DNA from: Colocasia esculenta
Lineage: Eukaryota; Streptophyta; Magnoliopsida; Alismatales; Araceae
Direction: 5' to 3'
DNA length: 64,000 nucleotides
NCBI GenBank assembly: GCA_014218235.1
Contig: CM024766.1
Location: 23,781,346 to 23,845,345, forward strand
Shown here: positions 43,121-55,138 of the stretch, one piece after another
How the letters are laid out: the number at the start of each line of letters is the position of its first letter
Numbering within the stretch: position 1 is the first letter of the stretch
The notes under the pieces: model-generated
Database searches by the model: none
Told to the model about the DNA's origin: nothing
What the model saw: the letters and a program-made list of their open reading frames with translations, nothing else
Made by a program: the position numbers and the translations under genes

Positions 43121-43385
43121 GGCATTGTTTGGTATTGCTTTGAGGGGGGGATTTCAATCATTGAATGATTGAAAATCCCCTTTTTCTCCCTCTACTTAGC
43201 AAACAAAGAAAATAGCTTTTAGATTTTATAAAAAGAGATTTTGAGAGAGAGGAGAGAGATAGAGAGAAAAAGGGTCATCATTGTGCCTTGACTTTTAGGA
43301 TTGAAAAGCTGGTTAGAGTGAGTTTTTTCAAGGTTTGGTGATTTTGCAAAAGTGAAATCCCCGTTAGGGGATCCCAAACGGTGCC
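43121..43385. mobile_element. Tourist-like MITE (265 bp)
   Basis: Terminal inverted repeats GGCATTGTTTGG and CCAAACGGTGCC, flanked by TTA on both sides (43118-43120 and 43386-43388), the target duplication of PIF/Harbinger elements. Terminal GGC...GTTTGG is usual for Tourist MITEs. No coding capacity. Confidence 0.8.
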
Positions 43386-43388
43386 TTA

Positions 43389-44368
43389 ATTTCAAATTCT
43401 CCAAATACGTGGATAAACAAATACTCTTGTATCCTTTAACTCCCCGAGAATGTAACATATTTTAATTATTAATGTACATTTTAATCTTCATTGAATATGG
43501 TCAATCTCGAACTTGATTGCAGACCATCGGATAATCTTGAGATCTTGAAAAAAAAACAAACATTGTTTGCTCACCATGAATGGATCTACAAAGGAAAAAT
43601 GTTTATATAGTTGGATCATTGCATTTGCATCTAAGAAGGGATCAATTGAAGATCATTACATATGTTTGAAAATAACACTTTGTAGATTAATTCAAGTATC
43701 GTCATTTATTCATTTTTAATGAGAAGCTTATAGCTGGGTAAGCCATGAAAAGTGTGATTGGTGCTAATTGATGAGACGAGGGGCGCCTCCACATCTCCCG
43801 CTTCCCATGTTGCCAGCCTAGATCAAGATGAAAATGTTGGTCTCATCGCTTCATTCAACACGTAAAAGAGAAGAGCACAAAAGGGAATGCAACGTTAGAA
43901 AAGTCATGAGAATGCAAGGAAGCTGCTTATACGTGCAAGATTTGGACAGCCCTGCGGCTAGTCTATCACCGGCAGCACAGAATTAATGACAGCAGGTGTG
44001 AAGATGATTACAAGACAATAAAGGTGGAGATGAGGAAGAACGAGCCCATATCATTGCTGCTGCTGCTCTCTGTCTCTTTTTACCTATTTGTCCACTTCTT
44101 CTTGAAGCTGGAGCAACAGAGCATCTGTGGCAGCCGTAACGTATTGACCAGAGAGCGCGCGCTCGTGGACTCCGCAGTTTTGCGGCAACTCTGCAGGGGG
44201 TTCTTATGGACATGACGGTCCGCGGTGCTGGCATGGCCACGTCACTAACAGTCGTGTCGATTAGGCCACTGATCTGAACGGTCGTCACTGTCTCCATCTC
44301 TGAGGGGGGACCGGTGGAGGTCGAGTCCAGCAGCACCGCGAAAATGTTTGGGCGAAGCTTCCTCTCTA
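43389..44368. other. Intergenic sequence, no supported gene
   Basis: A 61-codon frame from 44030 has one hydrophobic stretch (ISLLLLLSVSFYLFVHFF), but nothing else supports it as a gene. The remainder shows no domain. GC-rich sequence around 44140-44340 could be regulatory; I cannot tell. Confidence 0.4.
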
Positions 44369-45200
44369 GCTCTCACCAAATTGGCAGCCGAACGCCGGTC
44401 TTCTACAGCGACCGTTAACCAACTTCTTACTATTCTTCGCTTGTGAACGGAGGAAAACGATGTACGAGACCACCGAATTACATTTCCAAGTCCTCAATTA
44501 ATGTTTGGGATACATATAACTAAATTTTTTTGACCATAAATTTAAAACAGTGATATTTAATTTTTCTCAAAGTTTCAATTTACTAAAAAAAAAGTGGAAA
44601 TAGAGACGGCCAAAATCTGTACACATTCCGTCCATCCTTCAATGGTCGCAATTTTGGGTCAGAAAATTTTGTTTCTGTCCAAAATTTGTCCCTAATTTAA
44701 TCTTAAATTTTCTCCCAAAACATGGAATTATTTATTTATAAAATATATATATAAACATTTTGGGACAAAAAATAAATCTGTTCCTAATTTTGGGACAGAT
44801 TTGTTCACCGTCCCAAATTTCATCTCAAACTATGAAATTATTTATTTAGCATAAATTAAAATATTAGGAGAGAAAATAAATTTCAACCCAAAATCCATGC
44901 CTAATTTTAGGAAGGATTTCATATCTGCCTGTGAAATTAATTACTTCTCATAAATTTTAAAAAATATTTGGGACAAAAAAACATTCCTAATTTTGGATTT
45001 AAAACAAATCCATCTCGAATTTCACCCCAAAATTTTGGAAAGAAAGGAAATATATGTCCCTAATTTCATCCCTAATTTTGAGATGGAAAAAATCTATCCT
45101 TGAAATTAATTGAGACAAAAAGGAAATACATCCATAATTGCGTCCAAAATTTTGAGACGTAAAGCAAATTTGTTCAACTTCCCTCCCTAATTTTCATTTC
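44369..45200 (-). repeat. A/T-rich GGGACAAATTT-type repeat, longer copy
   Basis: In reverse complement it consists of gggacaaattttgg, gaaattagggaca and aaattaggaaca variants and matches 2484-2775 over about 280 nt (44600-44880). The segment 44369-44600, ending in gccaatttggtgagagct on the minus strand, is longer than on the left. No coding region. Confidence 0.6.
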
Positions 45201-45575
45201 TTTAATAATAAATTTTAAAAACATCAAATACCTATGTAAATTTAAAAAAAAAACAAGATCCGAATTAGATTTCTTGGTATTTTGGGTCAAGAATCCCATA
45301 TTTTCAATGGATCGAAAAACAGGCTATTTATAACATATGAAATCAAGTGTATGTATTAAAGCCCAAGTATGCACGATATAAAACTAGCAATATAAATTTG
45401 TGTCCATAAGAAAAATTGTGCCGATAAAAAACTATGCTAGACTTTGATCAAAAATTGGTTTTTTATAACATGCAAAATCAGACTACCTCTCGCCAACAAA
45501 TGGAATAACAGTAACCTCTTCAGAGAGAGAAAATTATAAGTTCTGTAGAGGTTCGTCCTATCGCTCTCCGACAAG
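45201..45575. other. A/T-rich intergenic sequence
   Basis: No gene seen. A segment near 45350-45410 resembles 16613-16680 in direct orientation, so a dispersed repeat is likely. Confidence 0.35.
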
Positions 45576-45715
45576 TAGGGCTGTAAACGATTCGAGTCGA
45601 GCCGAGTATTATGCTGCTCAAGCTCTGTTCGTTAAATTTTAATCGAGCTCGAGTCGACCTCGAACTTTATCGAGTATTGAAAATAGTTGTTCAAGTTTGT
45701 TCAAGTTGTTCACCA
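45576..45715 (+). mobile_element. hAT-type MITE end (fragment)
   Basis: TAGGGCTGTAAACGATTCGAG followed by gagtcgagccgag and ctcgagtcgac words is the characteristic start of a common plant hAT-like non-autonomous element. The far terminus is missing; the sequence changes into the downstream part of the mobile-domain gene. Confidence 0.55.
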
Positions 45716-46209
45716 TTTGCAGGCTTGTTCTGCAATTTGGGCTCCCCCCACAGCCCGACTGGGCAGGTCAAAATCGGCAAAAGAAGAAGGGATATGCTGA
45801 TCATATCCGAAATTTCAGCCAAAACGGAAAGGATAATAGGGCTCCAGGTAGACGACGCTCCCCCGACGGAACGTCAATACATTGGGCCGAATGGATAGGG
45901 CCGAATCCCTGACCTTGTCAATCTTTGGTTGCTGATCGAGTGCACATATTCGTTGACTATGTTGTTGGTGCATTCCCGGTGACGGTTGGCCAGTGGATTG
46001 GTGTGACTAGCTAAGTGCCAGAAGTAGATGGTGCCAGGAGAATCAGTCGGGATGCTCATCAACTTTCCCCTGATCTCGAAGAGCTGTGTAGAGGTGCAAT
46101 GAGGCTCTGCACTGGCAAACTCTAACATCCTCGGGAATAGCCGAGGAGACTGAAGAGATCTCGGAGCAAACTCCGGGAAGAGACTGTAGGCCCAGGCACT
46201 GAGGAAATG

Positions 46210-47654
46210 TCAGGGGGCAATCACGCGATGCTGTCGCAGAACCGAATGGCGGTGCAGCTCGCAAAGGGCCCGATATATCAAATAGAGAGCTGCAGGACAC
46301 AGAGACAACTTCATACCCCAGGCCATTTGGCAGGCCGGGTATATAACTTCGGGGTGGAGAACAGTCACGTCGCCCACAGGCAGAGCAAACGAACAGATCC
46401 ATTATGTTAAATAGGGCGCACAGTGAGTGTGCGGATCAGCGTTGGTAGGGTTCAGCCCTGTGAGGTGGTCCTTTAGAACAGAAGCCGGAAGGGTCACTTT
46501 ATGGCGGCCCGGATTCTTCCTAGCAATAGCCCCACCAACGCAAGCAAAATTTTCATAGCGCTGTTTGGTGGAGAAAAAGTAGGTCAGCCACACATGAATG
46601 TTGACTTTCTGGCGTTCCCCTTTCTTCTTGGCCCGGTCAACGCTGCAAGTGAGACTGAGATGGCGGTAGGCCTTCATAAGGTATCTATATGAATACCCCA
46701 GAGAATACTGGTTCTCTCTGCCCGTCCTGTCCTTCATAATATTTGGGAGACACACCTCTTCATAGGGTTCCCCGTCGATCGGCAGGCCGGTCAATTGATG
46801 CAAACTCCACAAATCCAGTGAAGTCTCCCCTTCGGCTGTATAAAATGCATTGAATTTTGGAACAAAAACTTCCGCCAACCCACAACAGAAGCCGCGAGAT
46901 AAAGGATATCGGTAGTAGGCAGCAAAAATAATGTGGTAAACAGTGGCAGTCATCAGAAGAGGCGCATAATGATGGAGCACAAACTCGACAGCCTCCACAA
47001 CAAAAGTGCAAAAATGGTGAGCATCTACCGCCCGTAGATCTCCGAACCAACCCGCTGCTAGCTGGTGTTTGAAGCGGATAGCCAAGCAATCTAATAGAAA
47101 GGGCTCGTCTTTGTAGCCCCATTTCAGCGGACACAAGAATAGCCCAAAGGACGGTCGTTCTCTATTCACACGACCCGCTGAATTGTCCCACCGTGCCGGA
47201 GTAAAGGTGGGAGCTCGGGTGAGCCTATTGTCTGCAGAATTCCAGTCCCCTAGCCCTAGAACGGGACCCCATCGCTGAGGCTCTCCAATTCGATAAATGG
47301 GCTCAGCACGAGGGACGCAATTGGCTAGACTGTCCCTCTCCAACATATGGCCTCCTCTACGTCTCGAACCAGCAAAATGTCCCTCTTGCCGCCTGGGGCG
47401 AAGGAATGAAGAAACTGCAACAGATGTTTGTCCTTCGGGTAATCGATCTTGTAGTTCTCATCATGTGTGAAAGAAGGTGGCGTAGAACTCAACACGAGCC
47501 TTGACTCATCCATAGTATCGGTCTCAGAGTCGGAGGATTCAGCTGCCATGGCAATTCTGTCGTGACCTCTGTCTAGCCAGGGAAAATCCTCCCATGACAC
47601 CAATGGCGTGCCCCCCAAGTGATCAACCCCGCTGGTAGAGGATTGGGCAGCCAT
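46210..47654 (-). pseudogene. Plant mobile domain (aminotransferase-like) protein, broken
   Basis: Starting at the ATG at 47654 (MAAQSSTSGV) the frame runs to about 47345. A small shift then moves to a 314-codon frame (47346-46402) carrying SLDLWSLHQLTGLPIDGEP, the hallmark of the plant mobile domain (PF10536; MAIN/MAIL and serine/threonine phosphatase 7-like long forms). After TAA at 46402-46404 the same frame continues with similar-looking protein (VLHPEVIYPACQMAWGMK) to TGA at 46210-46212. The domain occurs in host proteins for silencing and genome stability and also inside transposons. With one frameshift and one early stop this copy is decayed; whether it was host or transposon-borne is open. 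Confidence 0.75.
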
Positions 47655-49939
47655 GACTCCTACAAGGAAAAGCCACGTTTGCAAGCTGAAGAGACACATA
47701 AATCAAACAAAATTTCGGCAGCACCTCCCCTTGTCAACCGAACGGGGGGGGAGGTTCAGCGGGCACTCGTCCACCCACTAAGGCGAGACGGCCCCAAATA
47801 AGGACATTCAAGCATGTCAAATGGCTCTCTGGGAATCGTTGTCGAGGACTAGCCTACAAGGGACAAGCGACCCAGTGCCTGGCTGCAGTCAAAAAGACCC
47901 GCCATGTGAAGCTGTTGCGCGTTAGGAGGGACCGGACCAGTAGAAGCCCCGCCGATTCGAAGTGGGCCCCCACTAACAAAAATCCTTGGACCTGGGAAAC
48001 TCCCTCGCGGTCCCCTAAGGGCATTGGGCCCTACTCTACTGCCCCATTATCAAAAAGGGGTAAACAGAACAAGGCAAAAAATAAAAAAGAGAAACCTCAG
48101 ACTGGGGAGATCCCCTCACAGTCCCCTAGCGGCCCTGGGACCTACTGGACCTTCCCCTTTGTCTTTGGTTGGGGGTGATCCCACCGAGCCCCCCCCCCCC
48201 CCCCACACACACACACGCAGTCGTCTTCTGTACAAGAAAGGCCCCATGGCTTTAAGAGACACGTCGTCTTGGCCCCCCTTGGACCCTGTTCACCCATGCA
48301 AAAAAGACAACGGAGGGGAGGGGAGATGGGCATGCAAGCCCTAATTCATTGCCCTCTGAGACCCCTCTTTCTGGCTCGCAGCCAAGGCCATGTCCGGCGC
48401 CACAAGCCCTATTTTCGGCGCTGCGAAGGCCACACACATACAAAAAAAAAAAAAAAACAACAAAAAATCGCCCACAAATGGGCCAGTGCCCTCGCCTGCG
48501 CCCTAACGCCGAACCGCTACTATGTGCGCCGCCTATGCCCTAGCCGCCGGTCGCCTCCCTCGCCGAAGAACAGGAGCCCCAGCGCCGCCGTAGACGCGCC
48601 CTGAGAGTCGCCTGCCGTTGCTCACCGCGCCGTCGGCACCACTGCCCCGAGGATCGCACGCCGCCGCACCTCACGCCGGCGACGCCCTCGACCCACGCTA
48701 GTGTCTCCGATGGCCTCGACCCTCTCACGGTCGCACCCTTAGCGCCTGCTCGGGGCCGGGGCTCACCTACTACCGCCGTAGTCGCCGCCCGCACACTCGA
48801 CCAATCCCCGTGCCGCCGTCGGGCTCGCGATCGCCGCTCCCTCTACTGAGGAAGACGATGAATAGGAGAAAAAGGGGGCAGAAGGGAGGAGGCTTGCGCT
48901 CCAAGCAGGCCAGGAAGAGAGAAGAGAAAGCGAAGAGGCGGCCGCGCGCCTATTGAGGGGGAAAAAGGGGGGGAAAAGTAACAGTCGGACCCGCCGGTCT
49001 GCGCGGAGCCCCGCCCGGTCGCCTCAGCCCCGTCGGTTCATGGCACGCACCGATTCGCGCAACCCTAACGAATCGCGCAGCCCCTGCCGAATCGCGCAAC
49101 CCTGCCGAATCGTGTAACCCTCGCCGAATCGCGTGAACTCTGTCGAACTGCGTAGCCCCCGCCGAATCGCGTGAACCCTGCCGAATCGCCCCATTACAAA
49201 CCAAAAAAAGGGGGGGGGGGAACCCCAATTGCCTATCAAGAGCGACATGCGTCCGTCATCCGTGGACGACGCCATCAAATAGAAGCAAAGAGTCACAAAT
49301 AGACTATTAGACCATTAGCACGACAACAAGTCAAAGACCTGTCTGTGTTAGTGTAAAAAGTCAAAAGGCCAAAGTACACCCGCAGATGTCGCTTCGCGTG
49401 TCCTCTTGCACCACCCACGGGTGGGGGGCATTTGTGGGCACCCCAAAATTTCTAATGGGCCCTTTGCATGGCTGACCCAATCACTAAGAAAAACCCTCCA
49501 AAACAAAAAAAAAAATTCCCACTCAAATAGCCCATGCAAAAGATCCAAAGAGGCCCACTACCTAAAGGCCCACATCACCCCATGCAACGGGGTGAGCTTA
49601 AGCAAATGCTACACCTCCCAAAAAGCCACCCCAAAAATGGCAAAAGGTGTGGCTGCGTACAAGAGGTTGGAGGGCTCTTCTTGGGAGGCTTCTAGAAGCC
49701 TTTTGGAGAGGTGAAGAGGTTGTTGTGTAACAGAGAAGAGGGGGTCTTTTAAAAGAGGAGGAGAGGAAGGCTTCTTCTCCAAGGAGGGCTGCTGCAACTA
49801 CTGGGTTTTGGGTGGCTCCCGTGAGCTTTCTTGCTCTAGAAAAGAGAGAAAAGAAAGAAGAGAAGAAGAGGTCAAGGAGAAGGAAGCAAGGAAGAAGATA
49901 GAAGAGAAGGGAAGAGAGAGAAGAGAGCTTGTGTTGTCT
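47655..49939. other. GC-rich region without a supported gene
   Basis: Probably leader or promoter-side sequence of the mobile-domain gene near 47700, then GC-rich sequence with tcgccg and cgccgc runs (48480-48960). Homopolymers lie at 48188-48205 (C) and 48441-48456 (A), a short minisatellite at 49050-49190, and purine-rich sequence at 49660-49930. Short open frames on both strands reflect base composition. No domain or splice pattern is convincing. Confidence 0.4.
49050..49190 (+). repeat. Minisatellite of GCCGAATCGCGYGAACCCT units
   Basis: Six to seven imperfect units of about 20-22 nt with core cgaatcgcg, for example ccgaatcgcgcaaccct, ccgaatcgtgtaaccct and ccgaatcgcgtgaaccct. Confidence 0.8.
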
Positions 49940-52900
49940 TGTAGCAACCTTGATTTTTAAAATCAAGAAAAATAAAAATTTTTATTTAAATAAATGAGAT
50001 AAATTGATTTAATTGAATAAATGGAGAATAAATAGAAAATAAGAGGAATAAAAGGAAATTTAAGCATTACCCGTTAAACTAAATTATTAATGGGTTATCC
50101 TAATGATCCAAACCTAATTGGATGGGCCAAATTGTGTGAAGCCCACCATGGGATGGGAATTAAATATCCAAATTTCGGATTCAATTAATTAATAAATAGA
50201 AAAGGGTGAAATTAACTATTAAAACAAGTCATATCTATCCTAAAAAGAGTCCTAGACTTACCCTAAACCTTTACCCACGAAATTGGATCTCTTCCCAATC
50301 CTATTACGAGGATAAATGAGAGAAAGTGGGAGATAAAGAAGGAAATTCAGAGTTTTAGGAAAGGAAGGAGTCTTATGGAAGGAGGGACTCTATTAGCCAA
50401 CATAGCACCCCAAATCGGCCCTACCAACCCATAGAACGTGGCTGGAGCTTTGGAGACCGAAGAGGAAGAGTTCTGGACGAGGAGAGCAAGGGGAGAAGGC
50501 TTGGATCATAGGAGGATCTCTTATTTTCGTCACCAACTAGGGGTTTTCTTTACTGCAAGCAAAGGTAGGCAATCTCTAAAACTAAATTCGTGTAAAAATT
50601 ACCCTAGGAAGAGTTCATGATCCTGAGCAAAAGCCCTTTGGTTTCGCTCAATTTCAATCTCCCATGAGGTAGAATTAATTATTTGAATCCTTGTCAGATC
50701 CATGCAAGCGACCCTTCATGTTTACTCTTAAACCTTGAGCATGCATGACCCCATGCCATGAGAAAATTCCCATAAATACTACATCATGTTAGCTTTCAAA
50801 CGCCCCTAGTTTGTCTAAATTTCATCATGTATACATCTCTAATTAATTCGTTGAACCTTGACTGCGCATGTTTATGTCACTGATATATAACCTGATCACA
50901 GCATGTCTAAACCTTGTCTATTTTCAAATTAATCGTACATGTTGATAGATCTACATATCTACCTTCGTTTAAAACTAGTTTCATGCTTTTTGAACCTCTA
51001 TACGATTTATTATGGATATTTGAATAACTATGTGTCAGGCAGACCCACCTGGAAAAGGGGTAAATCCCTCTTTTCTGGGCTCGGGCCACCTCCTGAGGTC
51101 GCGACGGCACGATACGCCACGATCTCAGAGGGGTCGCGACACTGGGGTCTGACGCATTATGAACGCGGAGGATCGACGCGTCGCGACCTGCCCCAGGTTC
51201 ACTCCAGCGCCCGGTTCAGCAGAACGCGACCGGATACCGCGCCGCGACATGAATGCGACAAGAAACCTTGTCGCGACTTGACCTGATCACGACCTGACTC
51301 TATGTCGTCACCTGAACGCGACCTAACCCTACGTCGCGACCTTAACAGAGCGGCCCAAACCCTGATTTGCTTGTATAACCTTGCTAATTGCCCCATTTAA
51401 TCCCTGCTAAACCCAAATCATGCACTGTAAGAACAGTAACGATCTGTTAATGAATGTTGAGTATTATTCACCTGTTTTTAATCAAATAAAAGATGTGTGC
51501 ACGATCAATCTTGCTCTCGTGATTATCTTACACATGCACACACTATACATAAATGATTGCCATGAAACCTTGTTAAATTGCTCAATAATATATCTGGTAA
51601 TTGAGTTAACTATTTACTTAATATCCTATTTATTTTAATGGACTTGTCTTCATTTTAATCGTGTGATTCGTACACCGTTACCGCTTCCCTCGGCCTTCGA
51701 GCACTGGAGGCACGACGGACCCGTTTCTATACACTTTCTCTTGACTTGGACCACCTCTCCATCGGGAATACTCTCGACTGGACTAGGGAACCCCTGTCAA
51801 GGCCTCCGTATGTCTTCTTGGCTTTAGCGTACGTCCATTGTCAATGAGTTGGTTGTACCCTAAAACCCATTTCATCTTAGGGATCAGTACGATCCATGGC
51901 CTTAGTGTGTTCTCTCCTTATCTTGTGATAACGCCGAACCATCTAGCCTGTGTACACAGCACGGCTAGTGGGTGGTGGTGACTTCTATCAGATTGCAGGC
52001 CCGCAGTGGTGTGTCGTGCAACCGTACTATCGATGTTTAACGTGATTTTACGATAATACCCATATCTCATCTGCTCTCTATATCCTCTCATATGTTCAAG
52101 TTCTCTCTACGCTCTCATCTATCTCGTCTAGTACTCTCTTATGTCTTCTTGGTACTCTATTGGCCATTCTTATGATTGTTTAAGATAAAGAAATGATTAA
52201 TGCCAGTGCAATGGGGCCCGATCAGGTCCTCGGAGAAGCGCCCGAAAAGTGCCAGTACCCATGGGAAATAAAATGATCAAGGATGTGTTACGGCATGCAT
52301 CCAGTGCCAGTTTACTATCTAGATTAATCTATGACAATCAAAGTACTATCTCTACAAGTGCAAGCGTGATCATTACTAGTGCACCGTTGTGCAATTTACA
52401 TGTTATAACATTACATGGCTATTCTATTGTCGTTCTCATTGTACTATTTTCCCTATGCCAGTTGCTATTGATCGTGACATGCTCTACATGACTTTACTCT
52501 CTAGTTAGCCTGCCATTAAAGCATTAACTATTTAAAGCATGCTTGTGTTCATGAGATATTAAGTCCTACTGAGCGTTATTCGCTCATCCTGCGTATTTAT
52601 TTAATGTGTTTCAGTTGAGTCGGATCATGACCACACTCACGAGGATGGGACCGATGAGGAGGCTCAGGAGTGACCTTTCTACAACCAGTGTTGTCTAGTA
52701 GTAGTCTGTTAGTATAGTTATGAGTTAGTGAGTCAGTTAGTCATTATGTAATAATTTGATTTTGAATAAAGTACTCTGGGCCCTAGTCTTGGCTCTGATA
52801 CGTTGGTGTAATAGTTAGTTCTTGAAGTATGATGAGTTATTAGTGATTGTAATGATGACTGGTGGATTATTAATGGAAATGAAGTTTATTTGATTTTATT

Positions 52901-52992
52901 CCATTCTGGCAATGGTTTGTTATTTATTTTTCTCGCTCTGTACTATTTAATAACTGTAATCCTGCTCCGATATTCCGCGTCGGTGCGTTACA
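49940..52992 (+). repeat. 5' LTR of second Gypsy element (3053 bp)
   Basis: It starts TGTAGCAACCTTGATTTT and ends GTCGGTGCGTTACA, closely paralleling the ends and length of the Gypsy LTR at 3438-6416 (TGTAAGGCCCTTGATTTT...CGTTACA). A PBS and gag follow at the right distance. A cgacg/cgcgac-rich block is at 51100-51310. The partner LTR is not in the window. Confidence 0.8.
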
Positions 52993-52998
52993 GTTTTG

Positions 52999-53011
52999 TG
53001 GTATTAGAGCC
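52999..53011 (+). other. Primer-binding site of second Gypsy element
   Basis: TGGTATTAGAGCC, seven bases after the LTR, differs by one base (C to T) from the TGGTATCAGAGCC of the first Gypsy element. Confidence 0.8.
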
Positions 53012-53199
53012 TTGGTTATTCTTAAGTATAGGATGATCTAGGTTTGACCTGCCTTGACTTAGAGTCTAAATCCATACCTATGTGAGATGGGTAGAACCAT
53101 GGGTAATAAAGATAAAATAAACTCACACATGCACAACTTAGTGCAAACTCAATTAACTTACGTTAAATATTTTCTTGTGAAGGAATTTAAACATCAACA

Positions 53200-54310
53200 A
53201 TGGCAGCGGAGCGTGCTCAACTCCGTGACATGCAGCAGACTATCCAGCAGCTTACTCAAGCTTTACTTCAGGATGCTGGAGCCAACAACAATAATAATAA
53301 CAACCGAGGAGCTGGATATTTACATTGAAACTTCCGCAACTTAAATCCGCCTCGATTCAGTGGAACCACAGACCCTAATGTGGCAGAGAACTGGCTCAAA
53401 GAGACTGAGCGTATCCTTCGCGTTATGCAATGCGCGGATGGAGATAAGCTTTTACATGCCACATTCCATCTTGAAAGGGACGCCCGTGCGTGGTGGGAGT
53501 CCATTGAAGCTATGAGGGCAGACGCACAGTTCATGTGGAATGAGTTTAAGGAGCAATTCAACTCCAAATATTTTTCAGAAAGAGTTCAAGAAAGGAAAGC
53601 CGCCGAGTTTACCGCTCTGAAACAGAGGAACCTGACTGTTGCTGAATATGAGGCACAGTTCTCCCGATTGGCACGTTATGCCAATCACTTGGTTAGCATT
53701 GAAAGAATGAAGGCCAAGCGTTTCCTTAATGGGCTCAGGCCCGCATATATCACCCAACTGGCACCATTTGATATTCAGACCTACTCGGAGATGGTCAGGA
53801 GAGCACAGTGCCTGGAGGATGCGATTGAACTCACCGAGCGCATCAAAGGCAGAATGTTCAAGAAGGAGCAGACCTCTAGAGCACCGAGCAAGCCTACTAA
53901 CGGCAAAAAAAGGCCGTTAAGTATCACTGATGGGCCAAGCCAAGAGCGAAAGTCCAAAGCCCCTACTCCTACTATCCCAAACAACAATCCCAGATGCAAA
54001 CACTGTGACAAGCTGGGCCATACTGTAGAAGAATACTGGAGGAAGGCAGGTGCATGCCTTCGTTGTGGGAGCCGAGAGCATCGGATTCCTAAATGCGCAT
54101 TACTGAAAGAAAATGAGAAGCATCCTGCGGGACAAAAGAAGCTATGCAGACTTCAAGCTGTGCAAGAAGTGGACACCACCGAGGAAGGTGGAGTTGTGGA
54201 AGGTACACTACCAGTCTTTTCTCAATCAGCATTTGTTTTGTTCAATACTAGCGCAACACATTCATTCATATCACAAGCATTTACTGATACATTAAATGAA
54301 AACCCACACC
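53200..54310 (+). pseudogene. gag: Gypsy gag, second element
   Basis: The ATG at 53200 opens MAAERAQLRDMQQTIQQ and an Asn run, then meets TGA at 53326-53328. The same frame continues with the gag core (FSGTTDPNVAENWLKETE, then WWESIEAMRADAQFMWNEF and YEAQFSRLARYANH). Two knuckle-like sequences follow: CKHCDKLGHTVEEYW, whose last Cys is replaced by Tyr, and the intact CLRCGSREHRIPKC. This is a Tekay-like gag related to, but clearly different from, that of the first element. The frame is lost near 54310. Confidence 0.88.
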
Positions 54311-54773
54311 CATGGAATTTGAATTGCCTGTTACTACACCATTGGGAGAAAAGGCTCAACTCAGCAAATACTTTCCATTAGCTGATGTTAAGATTGGTGA
54401 ACTCATCCTTAGAGCTGATCTAATCTGTATGCCCATGGAGGGCTACGATGTAATTCTGGGAGCCGACTGGCTGTCTACTTATGGGGCTTGTGTTGATTGT
54501 AGAAGAGGGAAGATTATTTTTAGTGAATTCCCTAAGTTAACCTTTACGGGATGTAGACACAAGAGACACTTGTCTCTCGTCTCTGCCATAAAGGCACAAA
54601 ACATGGTAATAAAGGGGTGTGTGGCATTTCTTGCCGCAATTGTAATTGAGAAGAAAGTAGCCAAGATATCAGACATTCATATAGTACAAGAATATCCCGA
54701 TGTGTTTCATGATGAGCTGCCAGGCATACCACCTGAAAGAGATGTCAATTTCTCAATTGACCTCATATCCTGA
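54200..54773 (+). pseudogene. Gypsy protease with altered active site, second element
   Basis: The active-site segment reads VLFNTSATHSFIS at about 54235-54270, where the family has DTG: the catalytic Asp is Asn and the Gly is Ser. The frame changes near 54310, and the flap region (YDVILGADWLSTYGACVDC) and the EYPDVFHDELPGIPPERDV linker follow to a TGA at 54773. Even without frame changes this protease would be inactive. Confidence 0.85.
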
Positions 54774-55138
54774 GCTGCACCGGTTTCACGTCAACCCTAC
54801 AGGATGTCCCCTGCTGAATTGAAGGAATTAAAAGAGCAATTGATAGAACATCTACAAATGAGGATTAAAGATGCAGACATCTACAAGACGGCTTTCAGGA
54901 GCAGGTACAGTCATTATGAATTCGGGATATCATCAAATGAGGATTAAAGATGCAGACATCTACAAGACGGCTTTCAGGAGCAGGTACAGTCATTATGAAT
55001 TCGTTGTCATGCCTTTTGGACTAACCAATGCTCCTGCAGCTTTTATACAATTAATGAGCAACATCTATCGACCATATCTCGACAAGTTTGTCGTGGTTTT
55101 CATTGATGATATTCTCATATACTCCAAGACCAAGGAAG
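54774..55138 (+). pseudogene. Gypsy reverse transcriptase fragment with duplication
   Basis: After SPAELKELKEQL the fingers region is missing. The text YKTAFRSRYSHYEF occurs twice because of a 79-bp-period partial duplication (54855-54923 and 54934-55002). The rest includes PFGLTNAPAAF and the FIDD box (VVVFIDDILIYS, about 55090-55125). It ends where the minus-strand SIRE-type element begins at 55139; the C-terminal part may lie beyond that element, outside the window. Confidence 0.88.

Noticed and set aside
44024..44215. Possible small membrane peptide (hydrophobic stretch ISLLLLLSVSFYLF)
   Set aside because: No promoter, splice or homology support; one hydrophobic run in a 61-codon frame is expected by chance.
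47906..48604. Several Pro/Arg-rich frames in the GC-rich region
   Set aside because: They overlap in different frames, include homopolymer runs (C, A) and have no recognisable domain.
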